A DNA stretch of 64,000 nucleotides from Streptomyces bacillaris (GCF_003268675.1 NZ_CP029378.1:1736001-1800000), one strand, 5' to 3'; counted from the stretch's first letter, positions 1-8,783 are shown. Notes: generated from the letters alone by a model not told the origin. Numbers and translations: made by a program.

Positions 1-51
1 ACCAGCTCAGCGAGGACGGTGTCGGCTTCGGTGCGCAGTTCCAGGGTGTCC
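1..51 (-). CDS. Probable RecQ-family helicase, N-terminal 17 codons only
   Basis: An ATG at position 51 on the minus strand opens a frame that runs off the left edge. The visible residues (MDTLELRTEADTVLAELV) resemble the start of the actinobacterial RecQ-type ATP-dependent DNA helicases, which begin with a short helix ending in LAELVG before the helicase domain. Only 17 residues are visible, so this is a resemblance, not an identification. A second RecQ-like fragment, the family's C-terminal tip, lies a few hundred bases away on the opposite strand at 395-532, which makes the assignment more plausible and the arrangement odd. It could be another protein with a similar N-terminal helix. Confidence 0.45.
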
Positions 52-394
52 ATACCCCCATGCAACCCGATAGCACCGACAATCGACGACTTCACCCTGT
101 GTCACCACTGGTTCGCAAACGGTCCGCACACGCCGATCGAGGATGGACGAGTCCTGCGCGGTCCGCCGGACCGGGCGAGCCTGAGCCCAGGGGCCCTCCG
201 GCTGCGCCCCGTGCTCACGGCGCAGGCTCCGGACGGATCAGTTCCGGACGATGTCACGGACACGGTGGTCACCTGCCCGGGACGGTGACGTACGTCCCGG
301 GCACCGAGGATCTGACGGTGTCGCAGACCGACAGCGCACAGCGGGTACGAGCCCCGCACGAGGCCCTGACGGGGAGCCGGGGCCGGAGGTGGCG

Positions 395-532
395 CTGAAG
401 TCCGCAGGTGGGCCGGTGCTCCTCGTCGACGACCTCTCCGACACCGGCTGGACACCGGCCGTAGCCGCCCGGCTGCTGCGGCGCACCGGAGCCGAGGGGG
501 TGTGTCCCCTGATCCTCTCGGTTCAGGGGTGA
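395..532 (+). pseudogene. Orphan C-terminal tip of a RecQ-type helicase (phosphoribosyltransferase-like tail)
   Basis: The last 45 codons read ALKSAGGPVLLVDDLSDTGW and continue to a VQG terminus. This is the phosphoribosyltransferase-like motif (hydrophobic run, then VDD, then TGWT) that ends many actinobacterial RecQ helicases. Upstream of about position 390 the same frame has no recognisable helicase sequence, so the piece is a fragment and not a gene. It reads away from the probable recQ start at 51, giving a head and a tail of the same family back to back. Inference: remnant of a duplication or inversion. A small inverted repeat (506-529, CCCCTGA/TCAGGGG) overlaps its end. Confidence 0.5.
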
Positions 533-767
533 TCAGCGGTGATCAGGGGGAACGGCAGGCGTCATCCGGCCGAGGCTGGGCAGGGATATCAGTAGCATTC
601 CGGCCGATACCCGTCAGCGTCGTCAATTGCTCGTTGCCGCCTGCCGATACGCCAGGAAGAATTGGGACTGCTCCCCGCACAGTTCTCGTCGGGCCCGGAA
701 GGGCTGTGCCGCGGCGCGCCCTCACTCGACCCTGCCCGCACCGTGGGCGCGTAGCGAAGGGAGGACC

Positions 768-1418
768 ATGACCTTCGGATTCGCCCCGTCCCCCGCCACT
801 TCGATATCGGCGTTCCCCACGCCACCAGGCTCCGCGGCCTCCGTCAACCGCCTTGCCCGGATGCTCGAACCCGCCGAGTGGGCCTCGGCGGGCATACCGC
901 TGCTGCGCAGCCCGCGCGAGGTCGTCAGCGGGCTGCACTCCCGCCACCGGCCGACGCCCACCACCGCCGTGATCGCGGTCCTCGACCATGAGGAACGGCT
1001 CACGGCGAGCGCCTCGTTCGTGCGCCGGGACACGGTCGCGGCGGACGGCTGGGAGTTCCGCAACGCGCTGCTGGCCCACCTGCGGCGGGTGATCCCGCAC
1101 GATCTGCGCCGCCGTACTCCGGCGCGTACAGCCGTACTTCTCTACTGCCGTGACGGCGACGAACGGTGGACCGAGGAGGACGGCGCGTGGATGTGGGGCC
1201 TGCGGGACGCCTGCACCCTGCACGGGCTGCGGTGCGGTGCGTACATCACGCTGACCGGCGGGGGCTGGCAGGTGCTCGGTGAGGGGCGGGGCGGACGGCG
1301 GCCCAGCTCCCTGTCCGAGCCCGCCCCGCTGGCCGACCTCGTCACCGAACAGCCGCCCACGCTGACCCGGACCGGCGGCGGCTCGGCCCAGGCGCTGCAC
1401 CGCTCGGCCGCCCGGTGA
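768..1418 (+). CDS. Conserved actinobacterial hypothetical protein, 216 aa
   Basis: The ATG at 768 has a good ribosome binding site (GGGAGG, 3 bases upstream of ACCATG). The frame is open further upstream but without a comparable site, so this start was chosen. The product has no signal peptide or membrane segment and looks cytoplasmic. Its N-terminal part carries PAEWASAGIPLLRSPREVVSGL, and the C-terminal part is rich in Gly, Trp and Tyr (the stretch around WTEEDGAWMWGLRDAC). I recognise it as a protein type found beside recQ and rnhB in streptomycetes but know no function. It is followed by a bidirectional terminator and faces the disrupted gene ending at 1589. Confidence 0.75.
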   Translation: MTFGFAPSPATSISAFPTPPGSAASVNRLARMLEPAEWASAGIPLLRSPREVVSGLHSRHRPTPTTAVIAVLDHEERLTASASFVRRDTVAADGWEFRNALLAHLRRVIPHDLRRRTPARTAVLLYCRDGDERWTEEDGAWMWGLRDACTLHGLRCGAYITLTGGGWQVLGEGRGGRRPSSLSEPAPLADLVTEQPPTLTRTGGGSAQALHRSAAR

Positions 1419-1524
1419 GCGCGGAGCCCCGAGCCCGGAGCGCGTGAGGCGCCGAGCCGTCCACAACGGCGTGGCGAACGCACGCGCCGTAAGCCGGAGC
1501 GGCCGGAAGCGTGACCGACGACCG

Positions 1525-1558
1525 GAGCCCCGGCTGCCCGCACGGGCGGCCGGGGCTC
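1525..1558. terminator. Bidirectional terminator hairpin
   Basis: A 10-bp perfect stem (GAGCCCCGGC pairing with GCCGGGGCTC) with further pairing inside the loop lies between two converging genes, so it can serve both strands. There is no U-tract, as is usual in Streptomyces. Confidence 0.7.
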
Positions 1559-1588
1559 ATCGGTTCTGCGGTGCGGCGGTGCTGCGGT

Positions 1589-2256
1589 TCAGACGCCCGC
1601 GCCGAGTGCGGAGTTGATCGTCTGCGGGTCCCCGCAGACGATCAGCAGCGCGGCGGCACGGTCGCGGGCCACGGGCAGCGCACGGGCGACGGTCTCGTCG
1701 GCGTCCCCGTTGACCGCCACCACGACCACGGGCCGGGGCTTCGCCCGGTCGACCGCGGAGGCGTCGGCGAAGAAGACGTCGTCGCCCGCGTCCTGCTGGG
1801 CCCAGTACGCGGCCTCGCCGAAGGACAGCTCGTGGGCGGCCCACGGGTGCTGCTCGCCGGTGGTGAGCACCAGGATGTCGCCCGGCGCACGGCCGGACTC
1901 CAGCAGCAGGTCGACCGTTTCCTCGGCCGCGTCGAGGGCTCCGCCGGCCGGGGCCGGGATCAGCTGGAGCTGCGGTGCGGAACGATTCTCCGACCGCCCG
2001 GCCGGAGCGCTCCCGGGCGCCGCGGAACCGGGGCCGGGTACGGGTGCGGGTGCAGGATGGGCGCGCTGTGCCGGAGGCGCGGGGCGCGCGGGGCCGGGGA
2101 CCGGACGGCCGGGCCGCGGCGTGGCCGCGGAACGCGGACCGGGTACGGGACGAGGGGTCGGCGCGGTACGGCCGGCGGCCGGAGTGACGCGGGGACCCTG
2201 GGCACTCTCGTGAATCTGAGGCTCCTCGGGATTGAGGCAGGAAGGTGGTCTGTCAT
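1589..2256 (-). pseudogene. Frame-disrupted hypothetical protein with a helicase-like C-terminal domain
   Basis: Two minus-strand frames look coding in series. An upstream frame starts at ATG 2256 (MTDHLPASIPRSLRFTRV...), becomes proline/arginine-rich and stops at 1960. A downstream frame one base out of phase carries a clearly protein-like segment (QLQLIPAPAGGALDAAEET..., then ILVLTTGEQHPWAAHELSFG..., then LLIVCGDPQTINSALGAGV) and ends at 1589. The downstream frame stays open through the proline-rich linker but offers no ATG, GTG or TTG until GTG 1870, which would cut off conserved-looking sequence. The likeliest reading is one gene with a one-base shift in the repetitive Pro/Ala linker, by mutation or sequencing error. 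The C-terminal part resembles the last motif block of UvrD-type helicases, but no Walker motif is present, so no activity is claimed. It lies downstream of rnhB on the same strand. Confidence 0.5.
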
Positions 2257-2303
2257 GGGCCGACGTGGTCGGTCGGCACCGTCGGTGGGGCGCCTGCGCG
2301 CGA

Positions 2304-3014
2304 TCAGAATTCGAAGCCGAGCTGGCCCCCGCTTTCGAGTGCGGCCGCCTCGGCGGAAAAACGGACCTTCTTCAGGTGCTGCCACCGGGGCAGCGCGTCC
2401 AGATACGACCAGGAGAGGCGGTGATGGGGCGTGGGCCCCCGCTCCTCCAGCGCGGCCCGGTGCACCGGCGAGGGATACCCCGCGTTGGCGGCGAAGGCGA
2501 AGTCCGTGTACTCCGCGGACTCCCCGCCCAGTTCGGCCATCATCCGGTCGCGGTGCACCTTGGCGATGACCGAGGCGGCCGCCACCACGATGCAGGACTG
2601 GTCGCCCTTGATGACCGTACGGACCTTCCAGGGGGCGCCCAGGTAGTCGTGTTTGCCGTCGAGGATCACCGCGTCGGGCCGCACCGGCAGCCCCTCCAGG
2701 GCCCGTACGGCGGCGAGCCGGAGCGCGGCCGTCATCCCGAGGTCGTCGATCTCCTGCGGAGAGGCGTGCCCCAGGGCGTGGGCGGTGACCCAGCTCTCCA
2801 GCACCGGAGCCAGCTCGGCACGCCGCCGGGGCGTCAACAGCTTGGAATCGGTGAGACCTTCGGGCGGTCGGCGCAGGCCGGTGACCGCGGCACACACGGT
2901 GACGGGTCCGGCCCACGCCCCGCGTCCGACCTCGTCGACACCGGCAACGGTCCTGGCACCGGCGGTAGCGCGAAGCGAGCGCTCGACGGTGTGCGTGGGT
3001 GGTTCGTACGGCAT
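2304..3014 (-). CDS. rnhB: Ribonuclease HII, 236 aa
   Basis: Cytoplasmic endonuclease that cuts the RNA strand of RNA-DNA hybrids and removes misincorporated ribonucleotides. The N-terminal family signature [14 protein letters not shown] contains the Asp-Glu-Gly-Arg active-site cluster. Further conserved blocks are [18 protein letters not shown], the [14 protein letters not shown] segment, and the C-terminal [10 protein letters not shown] followed by HHRLSWSY. Length fits the family. The frame stays open upstream to 3071, but those codons look like non-coding arginine-rich sequence, so ATG 3014 ([13 protein letters not shown]) was chosen, the usual N-terminus in streptomycetes. It is transcribed with the downstream hypothetical gene; the upstream DUF4173 gene is on the same strand with about 220 bases between. 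Confidence 0.95.
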   Translation of the reverse strand: MPYEPPTHTVERSLRATAGARTVAGVDEVGRGAWAGPVTVCAAVTGLRRPPEGLTDSKLLTPRRRAELAPVLESWVTAHALGHASPQEIDDLGMTAALRLAAVRALEGLPVRPDAVILDGKHDYLGAPWKVRTVIKGDQSCIVVAAASVIAKVHRDRMMAELGGESAEYTDFAFAANAGYPSPVHRAALEERGPTPHHRLSWSYLDALPRWQHLKKVRFSAEAAALESGGQLGFEF

Positions 3015-3234
3015 GGCGCCAGCCAGCGTACGCCGAGAGCGACGGCAGCAACACCCCGGGGCACCGTGCACACCGAGATTCGGCCGCCGGGCCCGGGCCG
3101 GGTGTGCGACCGGAGCGCGTGCGCACCGGCGCGGGCACGTGACCGGCAGGGGCGTACGCCGTCGTTCGAGGGGCAGTACGGCGGATCGTACGGGCGATCG
3201 GCACGGAAGACCGGTACGGGCCGTGCTCGTCGGA

Positions 3235-5082
3235 TCAGTACGGGTCGTACTCGTCCCGGTCCCGCTCGTAGCCGTCCTGCTCGCCCTCCCGCTCCCCTTC
3301 CCGTACGCCGTCGGTGCCCAGGCCGTAGCAGGTTCCGCGGTCCACGGACACGGGCCGCTCGCGGAGGATCTCCGCAGCCCGCGCCTCGCCCCAGCTTGTG
3401 GCGTACCAGGGCGAGTCGGAGCCGCGCAGCTCGCGCTGGACGGTCCGAAGCGCGCAGGAGCGCTGGGGTTCCGGCAGGCGGTCCAGGGCCGGTACGGCGT
3501 CGGCGGAGAGGTCCCTGAGGTAGTCGAGGTCGATCGAGCCCCGGTCCTCGAAGCGCCGGACGTTCTGCTCGGCGACGACCGCGTCCGGCGAGATCAGCCC
3601 GAAGGCCAGTACGGCTCCCGCCGCGCTGACGGCGATCGCGCGCGGCAGGAACCTGGCGCCGAAGACCCCGGCCGCCAGGATCAGGACGAAGACGGTGCCG
3701 AGCCACAGCTCCATCGCTGCCACGGAGATCCGGAGCCGGGTCAGCCCGTACTCGTCGACGTACAGATCCATGCGGCGCAGCGCCGATGCGACGACGACGA
3801 GGGTGAGCACGCAGAGGGTGCCGAGGACGGCGCGGACCAGCGTGCGGTCCCGGGCGGAGCCGCGCGGCGCCCAGCGCAGGGCGAGGGCGATCACCAGGAG
3901 GGTGAGCAGGGTGGCCCAGAGGAGCTGCCAGAAGCCCTGGCGGGCGTACTGGGCGTGGTCGAGCCCGGTCGCCTCCCGCACCTTCTCGTAGCCACCCAGG
4001 AGGACGACCAGCTGGAGCGTGATGAAGGCGGCGAAGAGCAGGTTGAGGACGATGAGCGGAAGTGCCCATTCCATACGTGCCCGGGGCTTGCCCGGCTTGA
4101 CGGTGAGCCCGTCCCAGCGCACGGGTGCGGCGGCGGTACGGGCGGCGGCCAGCGCGCCGACGAGCCCCACCAGGAAGAGGAACGTCCGCCACGGGCCGTC
4201 CACGATCGACACATCGGGGATGAGCCGGCCCAGCAGGTCGGCGAAGGCGGCGTCGGCGCTGGCGAAGAGCGTCCCGAAGACCACCAGGAGCCCGAGGGCC
4301 ACGGCCGTGGTGCGTATGCCGGTGGCCCAGCGCCCCCGGGAACCGTCGGCCCGCTCCCGTACCCCGCGCCAGCCCCACCGGACCCCCGGCCCGATGGAGT
4401 CGAGGAGGCCCACGGAGCCGATCAGCACGCCGGGCCAGCTCCGGCTGCCGTGCAGCGCGAGCGAACCGAGCGCGAAGGCCGACACGACGGCCAGGAAGGT
4501 CGGCCAGCCCGCGTCCCGGAGGGCAGGGACGGCGAGTAGCGCGAGGCCGCCGACGGCCCAGGTGGCGGTCCAGGGCCGCAGCCGACGGCCGGCCTCCCGC
4601 GCCGCGAAGGCGGCGGCCAGGGCGGCGGGGACGGCGACGATCAGGAGGTTCACCCCGAGGCCGTCGCCCAGCAGGAGCGCGCTGAGCACGGCGGTGGCCA
4701 GGACCGCGGCGAGGACGGCGGGCGGGGCCGGGGGCGGCGCGGCCGGACGGAGCCTGGCCGTCGCGCTGGGTCGCTTCACCGGGGGCTGCCAGGGCCCGCC
4801 GGGGTGCGGGGGCGGGGCCTGACGCGGAGGCGGAGCCTGAAGCCGGGGCGGCGCGGCAACCGAGGCGGCGGCGACCGGGGAGGCTGCGGCTGGCGTGGCG
4901 GCGGCCGCCTGCGTGGCGGCAGCAGGAGAGGCAGCGGCCGGAGAGGGCTGTTGCGGAGTCGGCGGACGGTCGGCCGACGGCTCCGCCGCCGTGGACGCCC
5001 CGGCCGGTTCTGCCGCCTCGGACGGCTTGGACGCCCCGGACGGCTCGGACGGATCAGACAGCTCGGACGGTTCTTCGGACAT
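3235..5082 (-). CDS. DUF4173-type polytopic membrane protein, 615 aa
   Basis: Integral membrane protein of the DUF4153/DUF4173 kind. Residues 1-150 are a low-complexity Ser/Glu/Pro then Ala/Pro-rich cytoplasmic extension. From about residue 160 there are roughly a dozen hydrophobic segments with a large loop carrying [32 protein letters not shown], a motif typical of this family. The tail is strongly acidic with repeated Glu-Arg-Asp. The ATG at 5082 follows a strong GGGGGAGGGG site, and the frame open upstream of it is not protein-like. Streptomyces homologues sit next to two-component systems or near rnhB; the function is unknown. Confidence 0.88.
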   Translation of the reverse strand: MSEEPSELSDPSEPSGASKPSEAAEPAGASTAAEPSADRPPTPQQPSPAAASPAAATQAAAATPAAASPVAAASVAAPPRLQAPPPRQAPPPHPGGPWQPPVKRPSATARLRPAAPPPAPPAVLAAVLATAVLSALLLGDGLGVNLLIVAVPAALAAAFAAREAGRRLRPWTATWAVGGLALLAVPALRDAGWPTFLAVVSAFALGSLALHGSRSWPGVLIGSVGLLDSIGPGVRWGWRGVRERADGSRGRWATGIRTTAVALGLLVVFGTLFASADAAFADLLGRLIPDVSIVDGPWRTFLFLVGLVGALAAARTAAAPVRWDGLTVKPGKPRARMEWALPLIVLNLLFAAFITLQLVVLLGGYEKVREATGLDHAQYARQGFWQLLWATLLTLLVIALALRWAPRGSARDRTLVRAVLGTLCVLTLVVVASALRRMDLYVDEYGLTRLRISVAAMELWLGTVFVLILAAGVFGARFLPRAIAVSAAGAVLAFGLISPDAVVAEQNVRRFEDRGSIDLDYLRDLSADAVPALDRLPEPQRSCALRTVQRELRGSDSPWYATSWGEARAAEILRERPVSVDRGTCYGLGTDGVREGEREGEQDGYERDRDEYDPY

Positions 5083-5309
5083 GGGACCCCTCCCCCACCG
5101 GGCCCACGCACGACCTCGGGTGGCGCGTGGTCCAGGCATCTCATTCGGCGCGCGTCCGTGCAGGTCGACCGGTGGACCAGGGGACGGCGTGGCCGAAAGA
5201 TTAGGTCCCGAACCGCTGTCCGCGAACACTCGGAGTGAGGCTGTGGCAGGACCGTGACAGAGCGTCGGCTCGACGCCCCACGGTCCGAGGGGCCTCGGCG
5301 CCCGTACGG

Positions 5310-6218
5310 TCAGTGGCGCGCCGGGACCAGCCAGCCGGGAGGCTCCTCCGTCTGCGCCAGCCACTCGGCGGGCGGAGCCCCGGCCGTACCGGCGGCGACG
5401 ACACCGCCGACGATGGCGCAGGTCGTGTCGACGTCACCGCCCGCCTGGGCGGTCAGCCAGAAGGCCTCCTCGAAGTTCCCGAGGCTCCTGGCCGCCGACC
5501 ACAGGGCGAACGGCACGGTGTCGTGGGCACTGGTCCGGCGGCCGTTGCCGAGGACCGCGGCGACCGTCCCGGCGTCCTGGTAGTCGAGCATGTCGCGGGC
5601 CCTGCGCAGCCCGGCGCCGACCGCGCTGCGGGGCACGAGCGCGATGACGCCGTCGAGCAGCTCCTCGGGCGTCGGCGGTCCGTCCGGGGCGGCGGCGAGC
5701 GAGGCGGCCGCCGCGACGGCCATCGCGCCGACGACGGCCTCTCGGTGCTGGTGGGTGGTGTACGAGGAGATCTCGGCCTGGTGGGTGGCCTGCTCCGGGT
5801 CGTCCGCGTACCAGGCGCCGAGCGGGGCGATCCGCATGGCCGAACCGTTGCCCCAGGACCCCTGTCCGTTGAAGAGCGCCGAGGCCAGCTCGCGCCAGTC
5901 GCCGCCCTCCCGGACGAGCCGGAGCAGCCGGTTCACGGCGGGGCCGTACCCGCGGTCGAAGTCGTGGCGCTCGGCGAAGGAGGTGGCGAGCGCGTCCTGG
6001 TCGATGCGGCCGTGGGCGGCGAGCACGGCCAGGACCGAGGAGGCCATCTCGGTGTCGTCGGTCCACTGCCAGGGGCCGGGCGGCAGGACGCGCTGCTTGA
6101 GCAGCGGGTAGTTGACCGGGACGAAGAACTGGGAGCCCAGGGCGTCTCCCACGGACAGGCCACGCAGACTGGCCAGGGCGCGTTCGAAGCGCCGCTCGGA
6201 AGCAGAATCAACGGTCAT
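5310..6218 (-). CDS. ADP-ribosylglycohydrolase family protein, 302 aa
   Basis: Predicted Mg-dependent hydrolase that removes ADP-ribose from modified proteins (DraG/ARH family), cytoplasmic. Evidence: the N-terminal GLSVGDALGSQF block, the metal-binding WTDDTEM motif near residue 52, the GNGSAMRIAPLGAWY segment, and the second metal motif AGGDVDTTCAIVGGVVAAG near the C-terminus, which corresponds to the family GGDTDTxAA motif. Full length for the family. The next gene on the same strand upstream, the histidine phosphatase, ends only 12 bases before this start, so the two are probably cotranscribed. The substrate cannot be told from sequence; no ADP-ribosyltransferase partner is visible nearby. 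Confidence 0.92.
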   Translation of the reverse strand: MTVDSASERRFERALASLRGLSVGDALGSQFFVPVNYPLLKQRVLPPGPWQWTDDTEMASSVLAVLAAHGRIDQDALATSFAERHDFDRGYGPAVNRLLRLVREGGDWRELASALFNGQGSWGNGSAMRIAPLGAWYADDPEQATHQAEISSYTTHQHREAVVGAMAVAAAASLAAAPDGPPTPEELLDGVIALVPRSAVGAGLRRARDMLDYQDAGTVAAVLGNGRRTSAHDTVPFALWSAARSLGNFEEAFWLTAQAGGDVDTTCAIVGGVVAAGTAGAPPAEWLAQTEEPPGWLVPARH

Positions 6219-6230
6219 CGCCCTGCCACT

Positions 6231-6890
6231 CTATCCGGTACGGCCGTACGGCTCAGGGGTGCGCCAGCGCTGGAAGGGGCGGTCGAGGGTGTAGCGGCCG
6301 TTGGCTCCGAGGAGCAGGGTCCGCGTCTCCCCGTTGCCGGGGTTGGAGAGCGATTCGAACTCGGCCACCGACCAGTGGAACCAGCGCATGCAGAAGAGCC
6401 GCATGGTCAGCCCGTGGGTGATCAGCAGGACGTTCTCCGGGTGGTCCGGCTCCTCGAAGCTGCGGTGCAGGCTCTCCAGGAACGCCCCGACCCGGTCGTA
6501 GACGTCGGCGCCGGACTCGCCCTGCGCGAAGCGGTAGAAGAAGTGCCCGTAGGCGTCCCGGTACGCCTTCTGGAGCCGTACGTCGTCCCGGTCCTGCCAG
6601 TTGCCCCAGTCCTGCTCGCGCAGCCGGGGCTCCTCGCGGACCCGGACGCGTGCCGGGTCGAGATCGAAGGCCCGGAACGTCTCGTGGGTCCGGCGGTACG
6701 GCGAGATGTAGACGCTCACCCGCTCGTCGCCGAACTGCTCGCGCAGGAGCGCCCCGGTCTCCCTGGCCTGCCGCAGCCCGGTCGCGGTGAGCCGGAGCGC
6801 GTGGTCGGGCTCCCGCTCGTACACCGTGTCGTCGGCGTTGCCCTCGGACTCGCCGTGCCGGACTAGGACAATGCGCTGCGGTCGTGCCAT
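6231..6890 (-). CDS. Histidine phosphatase (phosphoglycerate-mutase-like), 219 aa
   Basis: Cytoplasmic member of the histidine phosphatase superfamily. The catalytic RHGES motif is at residues 11-15, and further conserved elements are LTATGLRQARETG, VYISPYRRTHET and the second histidine in LLITHGLTMRLF. Several family members act on small phosphorylated metabolites or nucleotides; the substrate is not predictable here. The start is an ATG. It lies directly upstream of the ADP-ribosylglycohydrolase with a 12-base gap. The left inverted repeat of an IS element begins only 13 bases before its start codon (at 6904), so its native promoter region has been displaced by the insertion. Confidence 0.9.
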   Translation of the reverse strand: MARPQRIVLVRHGESEGNADDTVYEREPDHALRLTATGLRQARETGALLREQFGDERVSVYISPYRRTHETFRAFDLDPARVRVREEPRLREQDWGNWQDRDDVRLQKAYRDAYGHFFYRFAQGESGADVYDRVGAFLESLHRSFEEPDHPENVLLITHGLTMRLFCMRWFHWSVAEFESLSNPGNGETRTLLLGANGRYTLDRPFQRWRTPEPYGRTG

Positions 6891-6903
6891 GCACCGACCC
6901 TAA

Positions 6904-6925
6904 GCGCTGTCCCGCAAAGGTCTCG
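6904..6925 (+). repeat. Left terminal inverted repeat of the IS5/IS112-type element
   Basis: Twenty-two bases matching the right end at 19 positions; it lies 13 bases upstream of the histidine phosphatase start codon. Confidence 0.8.
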
Positions 6926-6964
6926 GTTTCGAGTGCGGAGCGGCCCGCAGAGCTGGTGAGGTGC

Positions 6965-7516
6965 TCAGCCGGTGTCTCGTGAGGTGTCCAGGGACTGGGC
7001 GAAGTCGGCGAGCGTGTGGAAGTCGTTCTCGCGTAGGCCGATCCGCGGGTTGACGTGGTGGAGGAGCCCGGGCCCTTGGTGGTGGGCGGTCACGTAGGTC
7101 TGGTCCAGCTCGCTCTGTTCATCGTCCACCCAGGCGAAGGGACGGCCGCCTGCGTAGTCCACCAGCGGTCCGGTCTTCCAGTGGACTCCATCAGGGCGTT
7201 CTTGGAGTAGGGCGCGGCCGAAGTCCACAAAGGGAAGTGCCGGAAGGCCAAGGACCGGTGCGATCCACCGGTTGGCGTCGTCCATCCATGTGGTGGCCCA
7301 GCACAGCTCGAAGCCGAGCCGGAGCAGGATTCGTCCGTGCTCCGGGTTGAGCCAGACCCGCAGGGGGCGTCGTCGGGACGCAAGGCCCCTGCTGTCCTCA
7401 TGAGCATCGTTCCGGGGAACTCTGAGTGTGGTGTAGCCGTCGGGACGCCTCTCCGGCTTGGCCGCATAAGGGTTGAGCGGCCCGTCCACGTCGAGGAACA
7501 GCAGAGGTCTCGTCAC
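6965..7516 (-). CDS. HAD-superfamily protein inside the IS terminal repeats, 183 aa
   Basis: The N-terminus MTRPLLFLDVDGPLNP carries the DxD nucleophile motif of haloacid dehalogenase-type hydrolases at residues 9 and 11. A second conserved block, FELCWATTWMDDANRWIAP, follows near residue 90, and an acidic FAWVDDEQSELD block serves as the metal site. This is a small family common in actinobacteria whose substrates are unknown. GTG 7516 was chosen because a GGGGGAAA site lies just upstream; the frame is open to GTG 7540. It is divergently placed relative to the transposase and lies between the IS inverted repeats, which makes it a candidate passenger gene. Confidence 0.8.
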   Translation of the reverse strand: MTRPLLFLDVDGPLNPYAAKPERRPDGYTTLRVPRNDAHEDSRGLASRRRPLRVWLNPEHGRILLRLGFELCWATTWMDDANRWIAPVLGLPALPFVDFGRALLQERPDGVHWKTGPLVDYAGGRPFAWVDDEQSELDQTYVTAHHQGPGLLHHVNPRIGLRENDFHTLADFAQSLDTSRDTG

Positions 7517-7611
7517 GGTTTCCCCCCGGGTCTTGCTCACTGTGGACTGCCCCGAGCACCGTAGCTGTGGGATCGACTCGGCATGAGGCCGGCCTGAGAG
7601 ATGATCATGAT

Positions 7612-8301
7612 GTGGCGAGTGTGATCACGGCATCGGAGCCGTCCTGGATAACCCCGTTCGCGGGGCTGAGCCCGCGCTGTTTCGGCAAACTGCTGACCAC
7701 ACTGCGACGCGATGGAGCAGATGGGGTCCACCGAGGCCGACCGTGGAATCTGCCGCTGGAGGACCGAGTTCTGCTGGTCATGGCCTACTGGCGCACCAAT
7801 TTTGCGGCAGCTCGCTCCGCTGTTCGGCGCAAGGACGCCGTGCTCATCGTGGACGGCACCCTGGTTCCCACCCGCGACCACACCATTGCTGAGCGGTCCA
7901 AGAACTACCGGTATTCCACCAACCACCAGGTCGTCATCGACGCCGACACCCGCCTCGTCGTCGTGGTCGGCCAGCCGCTCGCCGGGAACCGCAACGATTG
8001 CAGGGCATGGGAGGAGTCCGGCGCCAAAGCCGCCGTCGGCAACACCGTCACGATCGCCGACGGCGGCTACCCAGGCACCCGACTCGTCATCCCCCACCGC
8101 CGGCAGCCAGGCCAGGCCGAACTCCCGGACTGGAAAGAGGAACACAACAAGTCCCACAAGCAGGTCCGCGCCCGGGTCGAGCACGTCTTCGCCCGCATCA
8201 AGACGTGGAAGATCCTCCGCGACTGCCGCCTCAGAGGCGACGGCGTCCACCACGCCATGCTCGGTATCGCCCGGATGCACAACCTCCCCCTCGCCGGATA
8301 G
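7612..8301 (+). pseudogene. IS5-family DDE transposase with internal deletion
   Basis: A 229-codon open frame starting at GTG 7612. It retains the N-terminal helix region (ITPFAGLSPRCFGKLL...), all three catalytic acidic residues (VLIVDGTLVP, TIADGGYPG, ARVEHVFARIKTW) and the family C-terminus LGIARMHNLPLAG. After YWRTN the frame reads FAAARSAVRR. The bases there encode, in the next frame, LRQLAPLFG, the normal family sequence, and the following helix of about 25 residues (the usual block after LAPLFGVS) is missing before KDAVLIVDG. Two compensating deletions have therefore kept the frame open while removing part of the DNA-binding/linker region. Probably inactive. Confidence 0.8.
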
Positions 8302-8342
8302 GCGAGCCGACTGGAAGGCGGCCACCATGCCCGAGGCGGCTT

Positions 8343-8364
8343 CAAGATCTTTGCGGGACAGCCC
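8343..8364 (-). repeat. Right terminal inverted repeat of the IS5/IS112-type element
   Basis: Complement matches the left end at 19 of 22 positions. Immediately to the right a short plus-strand frame (..ADSVVEYEPAS, stop near 8413) looks like the tail of a gene cut off by the element. Confidence 0.75.
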
Positions 8365-8537
8365 TTAGCCGAGCCGTGCGCCGACTCCGTCGTCGAGTAC
8401 GAGCCGGCCTCGTAACTCACCTTGCCCGTGGAGACAGGCTTCTCCCTCTCGATGCAGGCGGACTCGTCGCCGGACCCGGGCGGGCGCGGCGGAATCGTCG
8501 CCCGACCCGTGCGGGCGGCCGCAGATCAAAAGCAGGC

Positions 8538-8747
8538 ATGAAAGAAATCGAATAGCAGCACCTCAGCGAGTCAGGCTTGGTGGTGTTCGACATCACCGCG
8601 GCCGACGAGGAAACCGCCCTGCAAGTGATGGCCGGTCTGGAGAGGCAGTGGGCCACCTCCGGAACGGCCACGCTCCGGCGTACGCCAGGCATCCCCGGGG
8701 TCCAGGCCCGGGTGTATGCCGACACCCGGCGCTCCGGGACCGAGTAG
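8538..8747 (+). pseudogene. DUF6207-type small protein with in-frame amber codon
   Basis: From ATG 8538 the frame reads MKEIE, then TAG (8553-8555), then QHLSESGLVVFDITAADEET and onward to VYADTRRSGTE with a stop at 8747, about 69 residues in all. The sequence after the amber codon matches the family of small streptomycete proteins with LVVLDITAADEETA and an ending on YADTRR (DUF6207 as I recall it), whose usual length is also about 69. Either the gene is inactivated by the amber codon or translation begins at a downstream TTG/GTG (the LVV codons). The function of the family is unknown. It lies just right of the IS element. Confidence 0.6.
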
Positions 8748-8783
8748 TAAGGGGCCGGACTGGTCGCAGGCATCCTGCGGTAT

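Larger units (their letters stand above)
6904..8364. mobile_element. IS5/IS112-type element enclosing a HAD passenger gene
   Basis: A 22-base terminal inverted repeat with 19 matches delimits about 1.46 kb: left GCGCTGTCCCGCAAAGGTCTCG (6904-6925) and the complement of right 8343-8364 (GGGCTGTCCCGCAAAGATCTTG). The flanks read CTAA on the left and TTAG on the right; only a TA is clearly shared, so a target duplication is not proven. Inside are a HAD-family gene on the minus strand (6965-7516) and a damaged DDE transposase on the plus strand (7612-8301). No second left-type repeat was found just upstream of the transposase, so the HAD gene lies inside the element as read here. Alternatively, the left repeat could be the relic of an older copy. 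Confidence 0.75.

Noticed and set aside
2653..4539. Long plus-strand open frame of 628 codons opposite the DUF4173 gene
   Set aside because: The translation is low-complexity (Gln/Glu/Gly/Arg-rich) with no family features. It is the usual antisense shadow of a high-GC gene, and the DUF4173 gene on the other strand has membrane segments and a good ribosome site.
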